DNA from: Brachypterus glaber
Lineage: Eukaryota > Arthropoda > Insecta > Coleoptera > Kateretidae
Assembly: GCA_958510825.1 (NCBI GenBank)
Contig: OY294045.1
Location: forward strand, 96,966,988 to 97,030,987
Length of the DNA: 64,000 nucleotides
Direction of reading: 5' to 3'
Part shown: piece by piece, positions 11,306 through 21,453 of the stretch
Numbering within the stretch: position 1 is the first letter of the stretch
Layout of the letters: each line of letters starts with the position of its first letter
Translations under genes and position numbers: made by a program
Notes under the pieces: model-generated
Databases searched by the model: none
What the model was told of the DNA's origin: nothing
What the model saw: only the letters and a program-made list of their open reading frames with translations

Positions 11306-14300
11306 TAGTTCCCGAGGATATAGGCAGTCTGTCCTCTATGGGAAATATTTCAAAAACTGCCCACGATAATAAAGGTAAGTTTACATTAGTAAACAACCCA
11401 AAAAAAGATCTCCAATGTGATTTTGATCATTTATCAGAGGTAAATGACTCGTTTCGTTCCCCTATAATTACCATTAAAATTAACAAAACGGAATTTCCGA
11501 CTTTGGTCGACAGCGGTTCAGAATGTAGCGCTTTCTCAGCCAATGTCGAAAATATTTTGTCAATGACAGATGTTCCCATGTTCCCAGTAACAGGTGTGCG
11601 GGTAACGGGCGCCTTTAGAAATAAAGAACGTAAGGTTTCTCACCAAGCGTTAGTCCCATTTACTATCGAAGACCATGAATTTGAGTTTGAAATGTTACAC
11701 ATTCCAGACTTGGCCTATCCGATTATTTTGGGTTGTGACTTTTTGCGTTTTTTTCAGGCTAACATTAGTCTGGAACACAAAAGTATTTTTTTGAAATATC
11801 AAAATAAAATTCTACAAATTCCAGAGGCTAGAATTTTCCATGATTATTCAGCACCTGTAATTTCCCCTATAAAAAAAATATGTGCCGAGTCGAAAAGCCC
11901 GCCGATTCCCGGTGAACAAAATGATTCGTATTTAATAAATGATACGGATATAGAAAATGTGGTAAATTCTACTTTTCTGTCCGATCAACATAAACTTAAG
12001 TTTAAAAACTTATTAGAAAAACATAGAAATATATTTTCTGATAAACCTGGACTGACAAATGAGTACATTCATAATATTGTCTTATTCGATACAACCCCTT
12101 GGAATGTAAAGTCTTACCCCATCCCGGTACATCACAGACCCGCAGTGGCAAAAATAATTCAAGAAATGTTGAATGAAGGAATAATTGAAAGAACATCTTC
12201 TTCTGCCTATGCGAGCCCATTAGTAACGGTAGTCCGTAAAAACGGAACAGTGCGTGTCTGTTTGGATGCACGCCAATTGAACAGTCGAATGGAGCCCGAT
12301 ACTGAGCTCCCTAAACAAGTTCAGGACCTTTTAAAGACTTTACCCCCTGTAGTCAAGATTATGTCAACCCTTGATATGACTAACGGGTATTGGCAGATTA
12401 AATTACGTGCTAAGGACCGAAAATACACTGGTTTTCTGCACAATGGTCAGTCATATCAATTCAAAGTTTTGCCTTTCGGGCTTAAAACGGCAGTTTCTAG
12501 CTTTTCCCGAGCTATGACTGTTATTTTGGGCCCAGCTTTCGACGAATTCGTCCGAATCTACATCGATGATGTGCTAGTACTATCTCCTGATGTGGATACT
12601 CACTTAGAACATTTAGATCGAGTTTTGGGTCGCTTATCATCAGCTGGCCTAACCCTCCGTTTAAATAAATGCCATTTTTTCCGAAAAGAGCTAAACTTTT
12701 TAGGTTATGTCCTTTCAGAAAAAGGCCTACAAAGTGACCCATCCCGAGTTAGCGCCATCACCAATTTTCCAGAACCCAGGAACGTTAAGCAACTTCAAGC
12801 TTTTTTAGGCTTAACGAACTATGATCGTAGTTTCTGCAAACACTACGCAACAGTAGCTGAACCTCTTTTTTCACTTCTGCGCAAGAAAAATAAATGGACT
12901 TGGGGTTCCACTCAAGTAGAGGCTTTTAATAAATTGAAAGAAATGATTAAAGAGGAAGTACTACTATACCATCCCAGCCTATCCATTCCATTTTGGGTGC
13001 AATCCGACAGCTCCGATGTAGGGGTAGGGGCACAGCTCTTCCAAATGGTAGAGGGACACAAAAAAGTGGTCGCCTATGGTAGTAGGGTGTTGCTTCCCCG
13101 AGAACGTTCGTATTGCTCGGCGGAAAAGGAGGCTCTCGCTATGGTATGGGCCCTGGAAAAGTGGAGAGTTTTCCTGGTAGGAAAACCCTTTTACTGCCTT
13201 ACTGATAACAAAGCGATAACCTATTTAAAAACATGTCGCATGTTAACACCTAGATTGGCTCGTTGGTGTTTATCATTACAAGACTATGATTTTAGTATTA
13301 AACACATTTCCGGTAAGGACAACATAATTTCAGATATTTTATCTCGAAACCCTATTCCGAGGTTACCGGTGCCCTCGGACCGTTGTTTTCAAATTTTATT
13401 TACAAAATTTGATACGATTTTCAGTCGTAGCCTAACTTCTATTGCCGAAGATCAAAAGAATGATCAAAAACTGGCCCGAATACGAGAAAATGTTCAGCGT
13501 TTTCCAGAAGAAAATAGCCGTTTTGTCATTCACAAAGATGTGCTTTTTATGCGCAAAACCCCAGAAGAAAATTGTCTGCTCTGTGTGCCGAAAAATCGCA
13601 TTGACGATTTTATCACTGCCTATCATACCGGCCTAGGACACTTCGGGGTATTTAAAACGCATGCCACAATGCGCAGGGAGGTATGGTGGCAAAATATGGC
13701 CAAAGACATAAAAAGAATTATCAAGTCCTGTCTTATATGCCAGTTGGCCAAATCCGGCCCTATTCTTCACCCTCCACTGCAAGCCATTATCCCAGAGGCC
13801 CCAGGGGACCTGCTGGCCCTGGATATTTATGGTCCCTTACCAAAAAGTCGAGGGGGCGTGGAATATTTGTGTGTAACATTAGACGTGTTTACTAAATTTG
13901 TAACACTTTACCCCCTAAAAAGGGCCACTACAAAATCCATCCTTAAAAAATTAACTGAGGATTATTTTGTAAAATTTTCCACCCCTAAACGGCTACTGAC
14001 GGATCACGGCACACAATTTGTTGCTGGGGCCTGGTCTGCAACCCTTGAAGCCCTCGGCATCAAGGTAATTAAATCCTCCGTCCGGCACCCGTCCAGCAAC
14101 CCTTCAGAGCGAATTATGAAAGAACTATCTCGACTTTTTCGAACTTTCATCCACGACAAGCATAAAAAATGGGCTTCGGAAGTAAACCACTTGGCGCAAC
14201 TGCTAAACAATGTAGTGCATGTGTCAACCGGGTATACCCCTTCCGAACTTCAAACTGGGTTTCCCGCTGAACTTCCCTTAAGAAGTATGATTGATTTCCC

Positions 14301-14619
14301 AGACCATCTGGAAAAAATAGAAAACCATGTTAAAATTTATTTTGCCAGAGAAAGCTTACTATCCCACGCAGTACGCCGCAACGCGTCTAGTAAGAAAAAT
14401 CCATTGCCTACCTTCAAAGTTGGTGATCAAGTATTGCTAAAAGCCAACCCAATTTCGTCTGCAATTGAAGGAAGAATCAAAAAATGGATGCTTCTTTTTG
14501 AAGGTCCTTATAAAGTTAAAAAGACGGTGGATAAATTAACTTATATTTTGTATGAACCAGAAAGAGATATTGAACGCGGAATGTTTCATGCATCACACTT
14601 GAAACATTTTAACCCTTAA
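11281..14619 (+). CDS. pol: Pol polyprotein (protease, RT, RNase H, integrase)
   Basis: 1,112 residues, uninterrupted. An aspartic protease with LVDSGSECS lies near residue 78. Reverse transcriptase covers about residues 290-470, with VCLDARQLNSRM and the catalytic YIDD at 427-430. RNase H is at about 570-690 (QSDSSDVGVGAQL, SAEKEALAMVWALEKW, LTDNKAITYL). The integrase has an HHCC zinc domain (HTGLGHFGVF ... CLICQ, about 780-820), then the catalytic Asp in LALDIYGPL, Asp in LLTDHGTQF and Glu in NPSERIMKEL. A GPY-like C-terminal segment (WMLLFEGPYKV) is present and there is no chromodomain. It lies in the -1 frame relative to gag with a 25-base overlap, so expression probably needs -1 frameshifting or reinitiation. 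All catalytic residues are present. Confidence 0.95.
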   Translation: MCRTFGKLIVPEDIGSLSSMGNISKTAHDNKGKFTLVNNPKKDLQCDFDHLSEVNDSFRSPIITIKINKTEFPTLVDSGSECSAFSANVENILSMTDVPMFPVTGVRVTGAFRNKERKVSHQALVPFTIEDHEFEFEMLHIPDLAYPIILGCDFLRFFQANISLEHKSIFLKYQNKILQIPEARIFHDYSAPVISPIKKICAESKSPPIPGEQNDSYLINDTDIENVVNSTFLSDQHKLKFKNLLEKHRNIFSDKPGLTNEYIHNIVLFDTTPWNVKSYPIPVHHRPAVAKIIQEMLNEGIIERTSSSAYASPLVTVVRKNGTVRVCLDARQLNSRMEPDTELPKQVQDLLKTLPPVVKIMSTLDMTNGYWQIKLRAKDRKYTGFLHNGQSYQFKVLPFGLKTAVSSFSRAMTVILGPAFDEFVRIYIDDVLVLSPDVDTHLEHLDRVLGRLSSAGLTLRLNKCHFFRKELNFLGYVLSEKGLQSDPSRVSAITNFPEPRNVKQLQAFLGLTNYDRSFCKHYATVAEPLFSLLRKKNKWTWGSTQVEAFNKLKEMIKEEVLLYHPSLSIPFWVQSDSSDVGVGAQLFQMVEGHKKVVAYGSRVLLPRERSYCSAEKEALAMVWALEKWRVFLVGKPFYCLTDNKAITYLKTCRMLTPRLARWCLSLQDYDFSIKHISGKDNIISDILSRNPIPRLPVPSDRCFQILFTKFDTIFSRSLTSIAEDQKNDQKLARIRENVQRFPEENSRFVIHKDVLFMRKTPEENCLLCVPKNRIDDFITAYHTGLGHFGVFKTHATMRREVWWQNMAKDIKRIIKSCLICQLAKSGPILHPPLQAIIPEAPGDLLALDIYGPLPKSRGGVEYLCVTLDVFTKFVTLYPLKRATTKSILKKLTEDYFVKFSTPKRLLTDHGTQFVAGAWSATLEALGIKVIKSSVRHPSSNPSERIMKELSRLFRTFIHDKHKKWASEVNHLAQLLNNVVHVSTGYTPSELQTGFPAELPLRSMIDFPDHLEKIENHVKIYFARESLLSHAVRRNASSKKNPLPTFKVGDQVLLKANPISSAIEGRIKKWMLLFEGPYKVKKTVDKLTYILYEPERDIERGMFHASHLKHFNP

Positions 14620-14686
14620 CCGTATACCCTTTCCTGCAACTGTGATTTTATATCTCGCTAAAATTTTGCTTTAATTATACCGAGCT

Positions 14687-14697
14687 AGGGGGGGTAG
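14687..14697 (+). other. Polypurine tract before 3' LTR
   Basis: AGGGGGGGTAG lies immediately 5' of the 3' LTR, where plus-strand synthesis is primed in LTR elements. Confidence 0.8.
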
Positions 14698-14698
14698 T

Positions 14699-15143
14699 TG
14701 TAATGTAATTGGGTATTTACCATACTTTTAATTAAATTTGTTCGGTTCATATAGACCATTGTTTACCTTATGCACCAGAAGAGTGACCTTGGATTTACCA
14801 TGTTCGCAACCTAAATAATTAGTTACCTTTTAGGGACTTAATATTTTAATTAGGGAATTTCTGATTGATTAGTTTGACATCTGTCAATCACTTCCATTTT
14901 TACTTTCACCTTTCGATAAGAAGCTTAGTTTTAAAATCTTTATTTATTTCTATCATCCTTTGGGATAATTTAGTTATTTAATGAATAAATAACATCCTGG
15001 TGTTAGATTTTTATATTGGTTTGATAAACCAGGTCACTCTTCCGATACTCCGATCACATTGAATAAACTTGCTATATTTGGTATAACTGTTTTACTCACG
15101 ACCCCTGTACCATTTCGGCGCCCAATACAATTTTGGTACTACA
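14699..15143 (+). repeat. 3' LTR (445 bp)
   Basis: Same length as the 5' LTR and matching along its full length as far as I can compare by eye. Followed by ACCT (15144-15147), the right copy of the target duplication. Confidence 0.95.
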
Positions 15144-15859
15144 ACCTTCTGCAACAATACACTCGGAGCTCAAGAAAGTGTATTTTTATAAACATACCTA
15201 GCAAAAATACACCCGAAGCGTAAAAATCACACTTCTGATGTACAAGCTAGCCAAGCCAGAATTCCTGCTTCATCGAGTCTGGTGGCTGTCGACCATTATA
15301 ATTGTTTACGTTTGTAAGAGCGTACGTATAATTTAGTGTGTGCTAGATTTTTCAAAGAAATAATTGGTAAGTGTTGATTAAAAGTAAATATTTAAAAAGT
15401 GTGATTAATACAATATCCTTAAAACATACATTTTATAATATTTTACTTATTTAGGCGGTAACACTGGCCTGCAAATTTTGAGTTGTTAAGACTTGTGTAT
15501 GTTTTCTGTTTCTATTTTATATTGGTACTTTTTGTAGCGCTGATTACGAATATACGTTTTATTTTTCTGTTGCGTAGTTTTTCCATAAAACACTATTCAT
15601 AAATAGTAAAATAACAAAATGGTTATTCTATTTTTTTTAATAAATTGAAGGTTTTTAGGTAAAAAGTATATTTACGCGTTGGTGTAAACTTTACACACTG
15701 GATGTAAAAATATAATACACACCGCATTTATATTAACGCTTCGAGTGTAAATTCACATTAGCAGTAGCTGCAAGTAAATTACCCATGCACGTGGATGTAA
15801 AAATTTATCTCAGTGTAGAGCAGGCCTAGAGCAAATTTTTAAAATAAACAGGCACTGAC

Positions 15860-16072
15860 TTAGTTTTGTTGCACCTTAAAAGAAGATTTACTTTTTAGAG
15901 TGTGACACGACGATAAAAGCAAATAAATACTTGACATTAGCATAAAAAAATCAATTTCCTTAGCCGTATTATCGAAGTACTTGATAGCTGTTGAGAATAC
16001 TATCTAGATATCTTTGCGAAGAATGTTAATTTCTATTGAATAAATGAATACCATTAAGACCGCCCTCTTGAA
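15860..16072 (+). mobile_element. Tc1-like element, 5' end only
   Basis: Starts with TAGTTTTGTTGCACCTTAAA, the inverse of the 3' end of the Tc1 remnant at 9253-9272. It then matches the 5' UTR of that remnant (TACTTGACA, AATCAATTTCCTTA, GTATTATCGAAGTACTTGAT, TTCTATTGAATAAATGAATA). It stops before any transposase sequence, so it is a truncated second copy in the same orientation. Confidence 0.7.
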
Positions 16073-16579
16073 ATCGAGTGTGTATTGTTGAAATTTCCGA
16101 TAAAACACTTGAAAAGCGTTGTCCTAGCTTTCCGGATATTTGTTTGTATGTCGCGCCGGCTGGAAATGGATTGCAGGAAAGAAAATCGGGAAAAGCCATT
16201 TAAATTATATGGAAAATTACTTTTATTTTGAATGTATGAGGTTAAGCATAATATATAAAATACCACTCTATGATTTTTTAGATGAAAAAGTATTGCGCAT
16301 GTAACACAAAATGGTGGTATATCGGTGGTATACAAAGAACTTTTACCTCAAGAAGTTATTTCAGACCAATGTTTATGAAGGTGTCATATTTTTGTTTGTT
16401 TGTTTACATAAACGTACGCCATACTGCTTCTGGTGTAAACATAAGTATCGCTAGTTTTGACCTTCTGGTGACCAGAGCGATGTTGCGTAATTTTCACTTT
16501 ATCATTATGATAAATCTTTATACCTACATTAAAATTTTAAAAAACTACTATACTACGACACTATAATTGTGTTTGATTA

Positions 16580-16862
16580 TGTTATATGTTTGTTTACATT
16601 ACATGTTTGTTTAACCTCGTACTATTCTACTTAATTAAGCATCCCCTAAGTCCAGGACTTGTGTGGGCTAGTAGTAGAGGGAACCACCGGCTTATACTGA
16701 CTTTCGAACCAGTTTCTAGGGAGTGTCCGTTTCACTTATCGCCTTCGACAAATTTCAATTATTAATTAACTGAAAAAGGCAAATCGGCGCCAGTGAGAAT
16801 CGAACTCACGATAGTAGACTTGCTATGCATACGCGGTAGCCACTACGCTATGCCTCCCATGC
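16580..16862 (-). mobile_element. tRNA-derived SINE, copy 1
   Basis: The head on the minus strand (ATGGGAGGCATAGCGTAGTG) contains an A-box-like TAGCGTAGTGG and a B-box GAGTTCGATTCTC, the internal RNA polymerase III promoter of tRNA genes. The acceptor stem does not close as a tRNA, and an unrelated body follows (TGAAGCGGACACTCCC-like, then TAGCCCACACAAGTCC and GATGCTTAATTAAGTAGAAT), ending in a TGTAA-rich tail. Two more copies lie at 33211 and 40061. Confidence 0.85.
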
Positions 16863-17520
16863 CATATAATTAAATTTATTAAAATTAAACTACTAGTTCA
16901 TATAAAACTCAAATAAAACTAATATTTCTTAAAATTTACAATAAAATATCTAAAGCAGGTGTTGCAACCGGCAAAGTTTACAACATTAGACTGTGAGTTT
17001 ACACATTCTTTCTCTCTCTTTACGCGTATTAAGTGTAAACAATAGTCACTCCCCACCAGCCCCTCACCGTAGTTGGTTCACGATTCAAACAAAGGATACG
17101 GTAGATTTCATCATGTTCATTCTTGAGGTAAAAGTTCTTTGGTGGTATATCATTCTCCATTACCAATGGCTATTACTGGTATTAATAAGAATTTGCTGAT
17201 ATATCGGGATATAGCACCATAGACCCGCTTTATCACTAATTTGGGAAAACCAAACGGTGTCGGTTACCAATTATGTTACCTTTATGTTACCGGCCGTCTA
17301 AAGATGCGCAAAGCTTTTGTCAGCTGATATTGCTGTCTCTCTCTTTCCATCGTAAAATTAAAATTTTATTTCTTTTATCATAACAATGCCTGTCAGTGAT
17401 TTCATGTTCTAAAATACGACGTCAAAACGTCGCTAGGCGACAAATGGAGTTTTACTATTTGTTGTATCTATAAAACTAAATCCTCAAATAGTAGTCAAAA
17501 CGAATCTAAAGTTTATTTTT
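16863..17520. other. Intergenic sequence, no gene seen
   Basis: AT-rich with moderate complexity. No domain-bearing ORF, RNA gene or paired termini were recognised. Confidence 0.5.
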
Positions 17521-17921
17521 TTAAGGTATAGTTATTTTAAATCTTCCCGCTTGTAAACAATCTCGAAATTACCATAGCAACGTAAGATACGCATGCGTCG
17601 TAAGCGAAATGACTAGGCCCAATTTACACAACCGTAAAACGTTGACGTGCCATTAACGAGAACAAAACAATGGCTTATTCTCTAAATTATTGGAATAAAA
17701 GCGATTTTATAAACAAATTTTGTTTCTACAGGAATACAAAAGTGTTTTTAGCAACAGCTTTATCAATTCTCTTTTTTTACACCAAAACATCATAAAAACA
17801 AAGTAAGTAAACAAAAATTATAAATTTTGATTATGTTGACATTCAAAACAAGCCACATGCTTCAGTGTAAATCGGACTTTTTGGAGTATTTAGCGGCAAA
17901 TTTAAAATAACTATACCTTAA
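17521..17921. mobile_element. TTAA-flanked MITE
   Basis: Inverted ends of about 27 bp (GGTATAGTTATTTTAAAT ... ATTTAAAATAACTATACC) are bounded on both sides by TTAA (17521-17524 and 17918-17921). A TTAA duplication is the hallmark of piggyBac-type insertion. The terminal bases are GG rather than CC, so the link to piggyBac is tentative. It has no transposase and is about 400 bp. Confidence 0.7.
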
Positions 17922-18979
17922 AAAAAAATTGTGGTATCTCTGCTTTGACAGTGTTTCAAGTAAACCCAAAAATGTTATCATAACCGATGTTTATTTTTTT
18001 ATAAAAAAATAAAAACCAATTGCTTTTTTTTTCTTTTTGCGTATCGGAATGTCGCGGCGGGGTATTGCCGCAATAATAATTTTATAATTACTACTAGTTA
18101 TCATCATTGACGTTTTTTTATGTAAAAAAATGGTTTTGGGCAAAACGTTTGGTTAATATATCCTATACGCAACAGATTTTACTAAAACATTTTGATTTTA
18201 TTGTTTTTTTCTTGAATTCCTAAATGGTGCAAATTCGATTTTCAACTAAACAACTAGGCATCTAGAAGTTTTACATTGTTTTGGATCTCTTTAAACAGCG
18301 TTAAACCTCAAAACTATCGATAATTAAAATCTACAAGTATTGAACTAAACTATGGACATAAAATAAACTTACACACGTAAGTCTTATTTCTTTTATTTTC
18401 TTTATTCTTACTTGGGGGACATGTTTTGGGAGTTTGCGCATGCAATTATCTAGAGTTTTTAGTAATTTATTTACAAATACAGGTTGTAGGCCGAAATAAC
18501 CATGAATGGGACACTTTTATTTAAATGGCTGCCAAAATTTTATATTTATCTTTTATACGTATTTTTTTTAGTTATCATATTTGGAAATAAAAAACACAGT
18601 CCAAGTGTTAAACTTGAATAAAACTATTACACTGCCGCACATTAAATTCCGGACACCTAAAAAATTGCCATTTTTTAAATTCAAATATTTCGAAAACTAA
18701 TTATTTGTTTTGACTGATTCTTTTTTTGTTTTAAAGTTTAAACATTCTCTACTTTTGTTTGTTTAAGAATGATTTATTTTTTTTTTTCGTGTTAACAGCA
18801 ACAAATAATGTACAACTATGTTTTTTACCCCATCTTCTAAGACTTGCATGGTACGCCACTGCAACTGTTTATCAAATTATTAAAGTCTTTCTTATTACTG
18901 AAAAAATTACAACTTTCAGGAAAATCCTAATATCTCCTATACCAGAAGTAAAAAAGTAAAAAAATAAAAAAGAAAATAT
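17922..18979. other. AT-rich intergenic sequence
   Basis: No gene seen. The 66-residue frame at 18759-18959 is hydrophobic low-complexity sequence with no recognisable domain. Confidence 0.5.
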
Positions 18980-19052
18980 TCATTAAAATTAAGTTTCCGC
19001 CGGTTGACAAAATATGGCCCCACCAGAAGGTTATGTTGAAATTGTCATATGT

Positions 19053-19570
19053 AAATAGTATATTAAATTACTAGTTTCATTTTTTAGCGCACGAGTACAA
19101 GTTTAGAAAACGAGCCGCTTGCGGTGAGTTTTCTAAAGTACTAGTGCGCTAAAAACATGTTATGAAACGAGTGCTTTATACAATTTTTTCTATTTTGCTC
19201 TAAAATTTAAAAAAACTTACATTTAAATTGATGACTGATTTAGGGATTTTTGTTTTGGATTGGCATTACAGTTTACACCATGTTTAAAATTCTAAGAACA
19301 AATGATATTTTGATATATTTTATAGTCATCTCTTCTCTTTTTTACTGCAATTAACCAAGCCACAATTTTAACATGGTAAAAATAACCTAAACCCAAAATT
19401 TTGTAAAAAATTCAACTTTAAAGCGACATTGACATTTGTACGGAAAACATCAAGTGATAGGCCTGGTCTGTTGCCAACCCAAAAGAACAAAAAGTACAGA
19501 CCTCTTATGGGCCTATAAGAACACGCAAACTGCGTGTGATTATGAGCTTATAAGAGTCGCAAAATAGAAA
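19053..19570 (+). repeat. Foldback family P, copy 1 (long form)
   Basis: The palindromic core (TTTTAGCGCACGAGTACAAG ... CTAGTGCGCTAAAAA, with CGAGCCGCTTGCGG at the centre) is followed by about 390 bp of unique tail. Core and tail are both repeated at 58728-59233. Shorter copies are at 40323-40562 and 42371-42500. The outer end carries ATAGTATATTA. Confidence 0.8.
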
Positions 19571-19658
19571 AACGTAATATCGTAAGTTTGGACATCTGAA
19601 CATAACATTGAGATATTAATGACTCCGTATCAGCATCACATAATTTTTTTGTGCAAAA

Positions 19659-20641
19659 ATGTCAAGTTTTGAGCCGAATAAGCGTCATTTGCGGGAACTT
19701 TTGATTTACTTCTTTAATTTGAAGAAATCTTCAACTGAGGCGCATCGATTGCTTGTAGAAGCATATCATGAGGCTGCTTTAAGTGAGAAAAGTTGTCGTG
19801 AGTGGTTTCAAAAGTTTAAAAATGGTGAATTTGACGTGGAAGACAAAGAACGTAGTGGAAGGCCGAAAGTGTACGAAGACACGGAATTGAAAGTATTATT
19901 GGAGGAAGATTCGCGCCAAACGCAAGAAGAACTTGCACTTACATTAGGAGTGACTCAACAAGCAATTTCACATTGTTTAAAATCGTTGGGAATGATTCAA
20001 AAACAAGGAAATTGGGTTCCATATGAACTGAAACCGAGAGACGGTGAACGCCGATTTTGCACGTGTGAAATGCTGCTTGCCAGGCACAAAAAAAGGCTTT
20101 TTTGCATCGGTGATGAAAAATGGATCCACTACGATAACCCAAAGAAGAGAAAGTCATGGGGACCACCTGGCCATGCTTCAACACCGACAGCCAACCGAAT
20201 GTTCATGGAAAACAACTTATGCTGTTTTGGTGGGATCAGCTTGGTGTTGTGTATTATGAGTTGCTCAAACCGAGCGAAACCATTACTAGAGCTCTCTACC
20301 GAACACAATTAATGAGGTTGAGCCAAGCACTCCAGGAAAAACGCGCCTATTACTACTCCAGACACGACAAAATTATTCTCCTACATGATAATGCTCGTCC
20401 GACTGTTGCGGCGCCGGTCAAAACCTATTTGGAAACACTTAATTGGGAAGCCCTACCCCACCCGCCTTATTCACCAGACATTGCACCTTCCGACTTGTTC
20501 CGGTCGATGGCACATGGTCTGTCTGAGCAGATACTAGATACCAAAAATTGGGTCGATTCGTGGATAGCCTCAAAAGATGAAGAGTTCTTCCGAACGTCGT
20601 ATCCGAATGCCGCCAGAAAGATGGGAAAACGTAGTGGCTAG
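19659..20641 (+). pseudogene. Mariner transposase (frameshifted)
   Basis: Starts at ATG 19659. The N-terminal HTH part covers about residues 5-110 (WFQKFKNGEFDVEDKERSG, then TQEELALTLGVTQQAISHCL). The mariner signature WVPYELKPRD follows, then the first catalytic Asp in GDEKWIHYDNP; a few residues are missing just before it. The frame is lost at about 20190; the second frame (20156-20641) resumes with PNVHGKQLMLFWWDQLGVVY. It continues to the second Asp in LLHDNARP and the third in YSPDIAPSD, the DD34D arrangement. The signature YSPDxAPSDYHLF has lost two residues (SDLF). Family membership is clear, but the protein cannot be made intact. Intact length would be about 345 residues. Confidence 0.92.
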
Positions 20642-20740
20642 TGATGGACAATACTTTGAATAAAACATAGTGTACCGTTCTTTCACAATAAATTCCTAAT
20701 TTTTGATAGAAAACGGCGGAAACTTATTTGTACACCTGAT

Positions 20741-21058
20741 ACTATAGTTAAAGTCTTAGTAAATTTATTGCAAAAGCGTTTAAGAACAAAGTAATTATAA
20801 AGTTTGTCGTAATTTAGTCCGTCTCTGTTTGGACTCAAGTTATTCTGAAAGTTGAAATTAAAATGGCCATTAAAAGTTTGAAAACATATAGCTGTTCTGT
20901 GATAATTTTCTTAATAAATTTATTACTTATGCGATAGCAACATGCAACAGCCCTAATCAGTTTTTATTAAAAGGTAGATAAATAGGTAGAACCATTTCTG
21001 CATTACACTCATTAGTACTGACTCATTACCATCGATTTTCCAGTATGACGTTTTTTAT
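20741..21058. other. Intergenic sequence, no gene seen
   Basis: AT-rich spacer between the mariner element and the next repeat. Nothing recognised. Confidence 0.5.
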
Positions 21059-21200
21059 ACTATGGTCTGTTTCTTCAAGAAAGATAGTAAATTAAAAATC
21101 GCACAATGAATGCTTTTAAAACAGATTCGAATATTGGATTTGCGGATATACTGCGTAGTTTATTTTATAAAACATAACTATATTCTATACACAAACATAT
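21059..21200 (+). repeat. End of a TIR element, partner at 48.5-49.4 kb
   Basis: ATGGTCTGTTTCTTCAAGAA, ATCGCACAATGAATG, CAGATTCGAATATTGGAT and CGTAGTTTATTTTATAAAAC occur in the same order, inverted, at 49220-49397. This is one end of the same family. It provides the uninterrupted sequence that shows where family H copy 7 inserted. Confidence 0.7.
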
Positions 21201-21453
21201 CCAGTAGATACGTCACTTTCCAGCCGTTGTCATAGGCAACCGGTGGGAAATAGGCACTAAGTACTAACTAGGTCGTAGGAAAAATATTGGTGTCTTTATA
21301 ATTTTATTTCCTCTCTCTAGTTTCATTTATGTAATATTACCAGAGAGGAAAGTACTATATTAAAAATTAGATACTAGGTAAAAAAGTTTCTGTATTTTAG
21401 TAGTTTTTTCAATAATTAATTTTTTCTAATTTCAATAATGTTTTATTATATAT

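Larger units (their letters stand above)
9453..15143 (+). mobile_element. Complete Ty3/gypsy-type LTR retrotransposon
   Basis: A 5,691-bp element with 445-bp LTRs, gag, pol in the order PR-RT-RH-IN, a polypurine tract before the 3' LTR, and a 4-bp ACCT target duplication. The PR-RT-RH-IN order identifies Ty3/gypsy rather than copia. There is no env-like frame after pol. With two intact reading frames and matching LTRs it looks structurally complete and young, in contrast to every other element in the window. Confidence 0.95.
9305..15815. mobile_element. CACTG-ended DNA element, split by an LTR retrotransposon
   Basis: The flanks of the LTR element share repeated GTGTAAATTTACAC and GATGTAAAAATA motifs, and the outer ends are loosely inverted (CACTGAAAGAAATT at 9305 against a terminal AATTTATCTCAGTG ending at 15815). 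I infer a non-autonomous DNA transposon of about 0.8 kb before the retrotransposon entered it. No target duplication is clear, so the class (CACTA-, Chapaev- or Transib-like) is open. Confidence 0.4.
18980..20740 (+). mobile_element. Mariner transposon, decayed, with a nested repeat
   Basis: The right end has ACGGCGGAAACTTATTTGTA (about 20713-20732). A matching inverted end, ATTAAGTTTCCGCCG, lies at about 18988-19002. Between the left end and the transposase sits a 0.5-kb repeat (19053-19570) that recurs at 58.7-59.2 kb, so it is a later insertion. The transposase is frameshifted. Confidence 0.75.

Noticed and set aside
11290..11310. Standard -1 slippery heptamer for gag-pol
   Set aside because: GGAAAAC is present near the gag stop, but it does not fit X XXY YYZ in the gag frame, so I did not annotate a frameshift signal.
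12002..14210. Short frames overlapping pol on either strand
   Set aside because: Shadows of the verified pol reading frame.
16790..16862. Possible tRNA gene
   Set aside because: It has A and B boxes but no closing acceptor stem, and the same unit with a long shared body occurs twice more. It is a SINE head.
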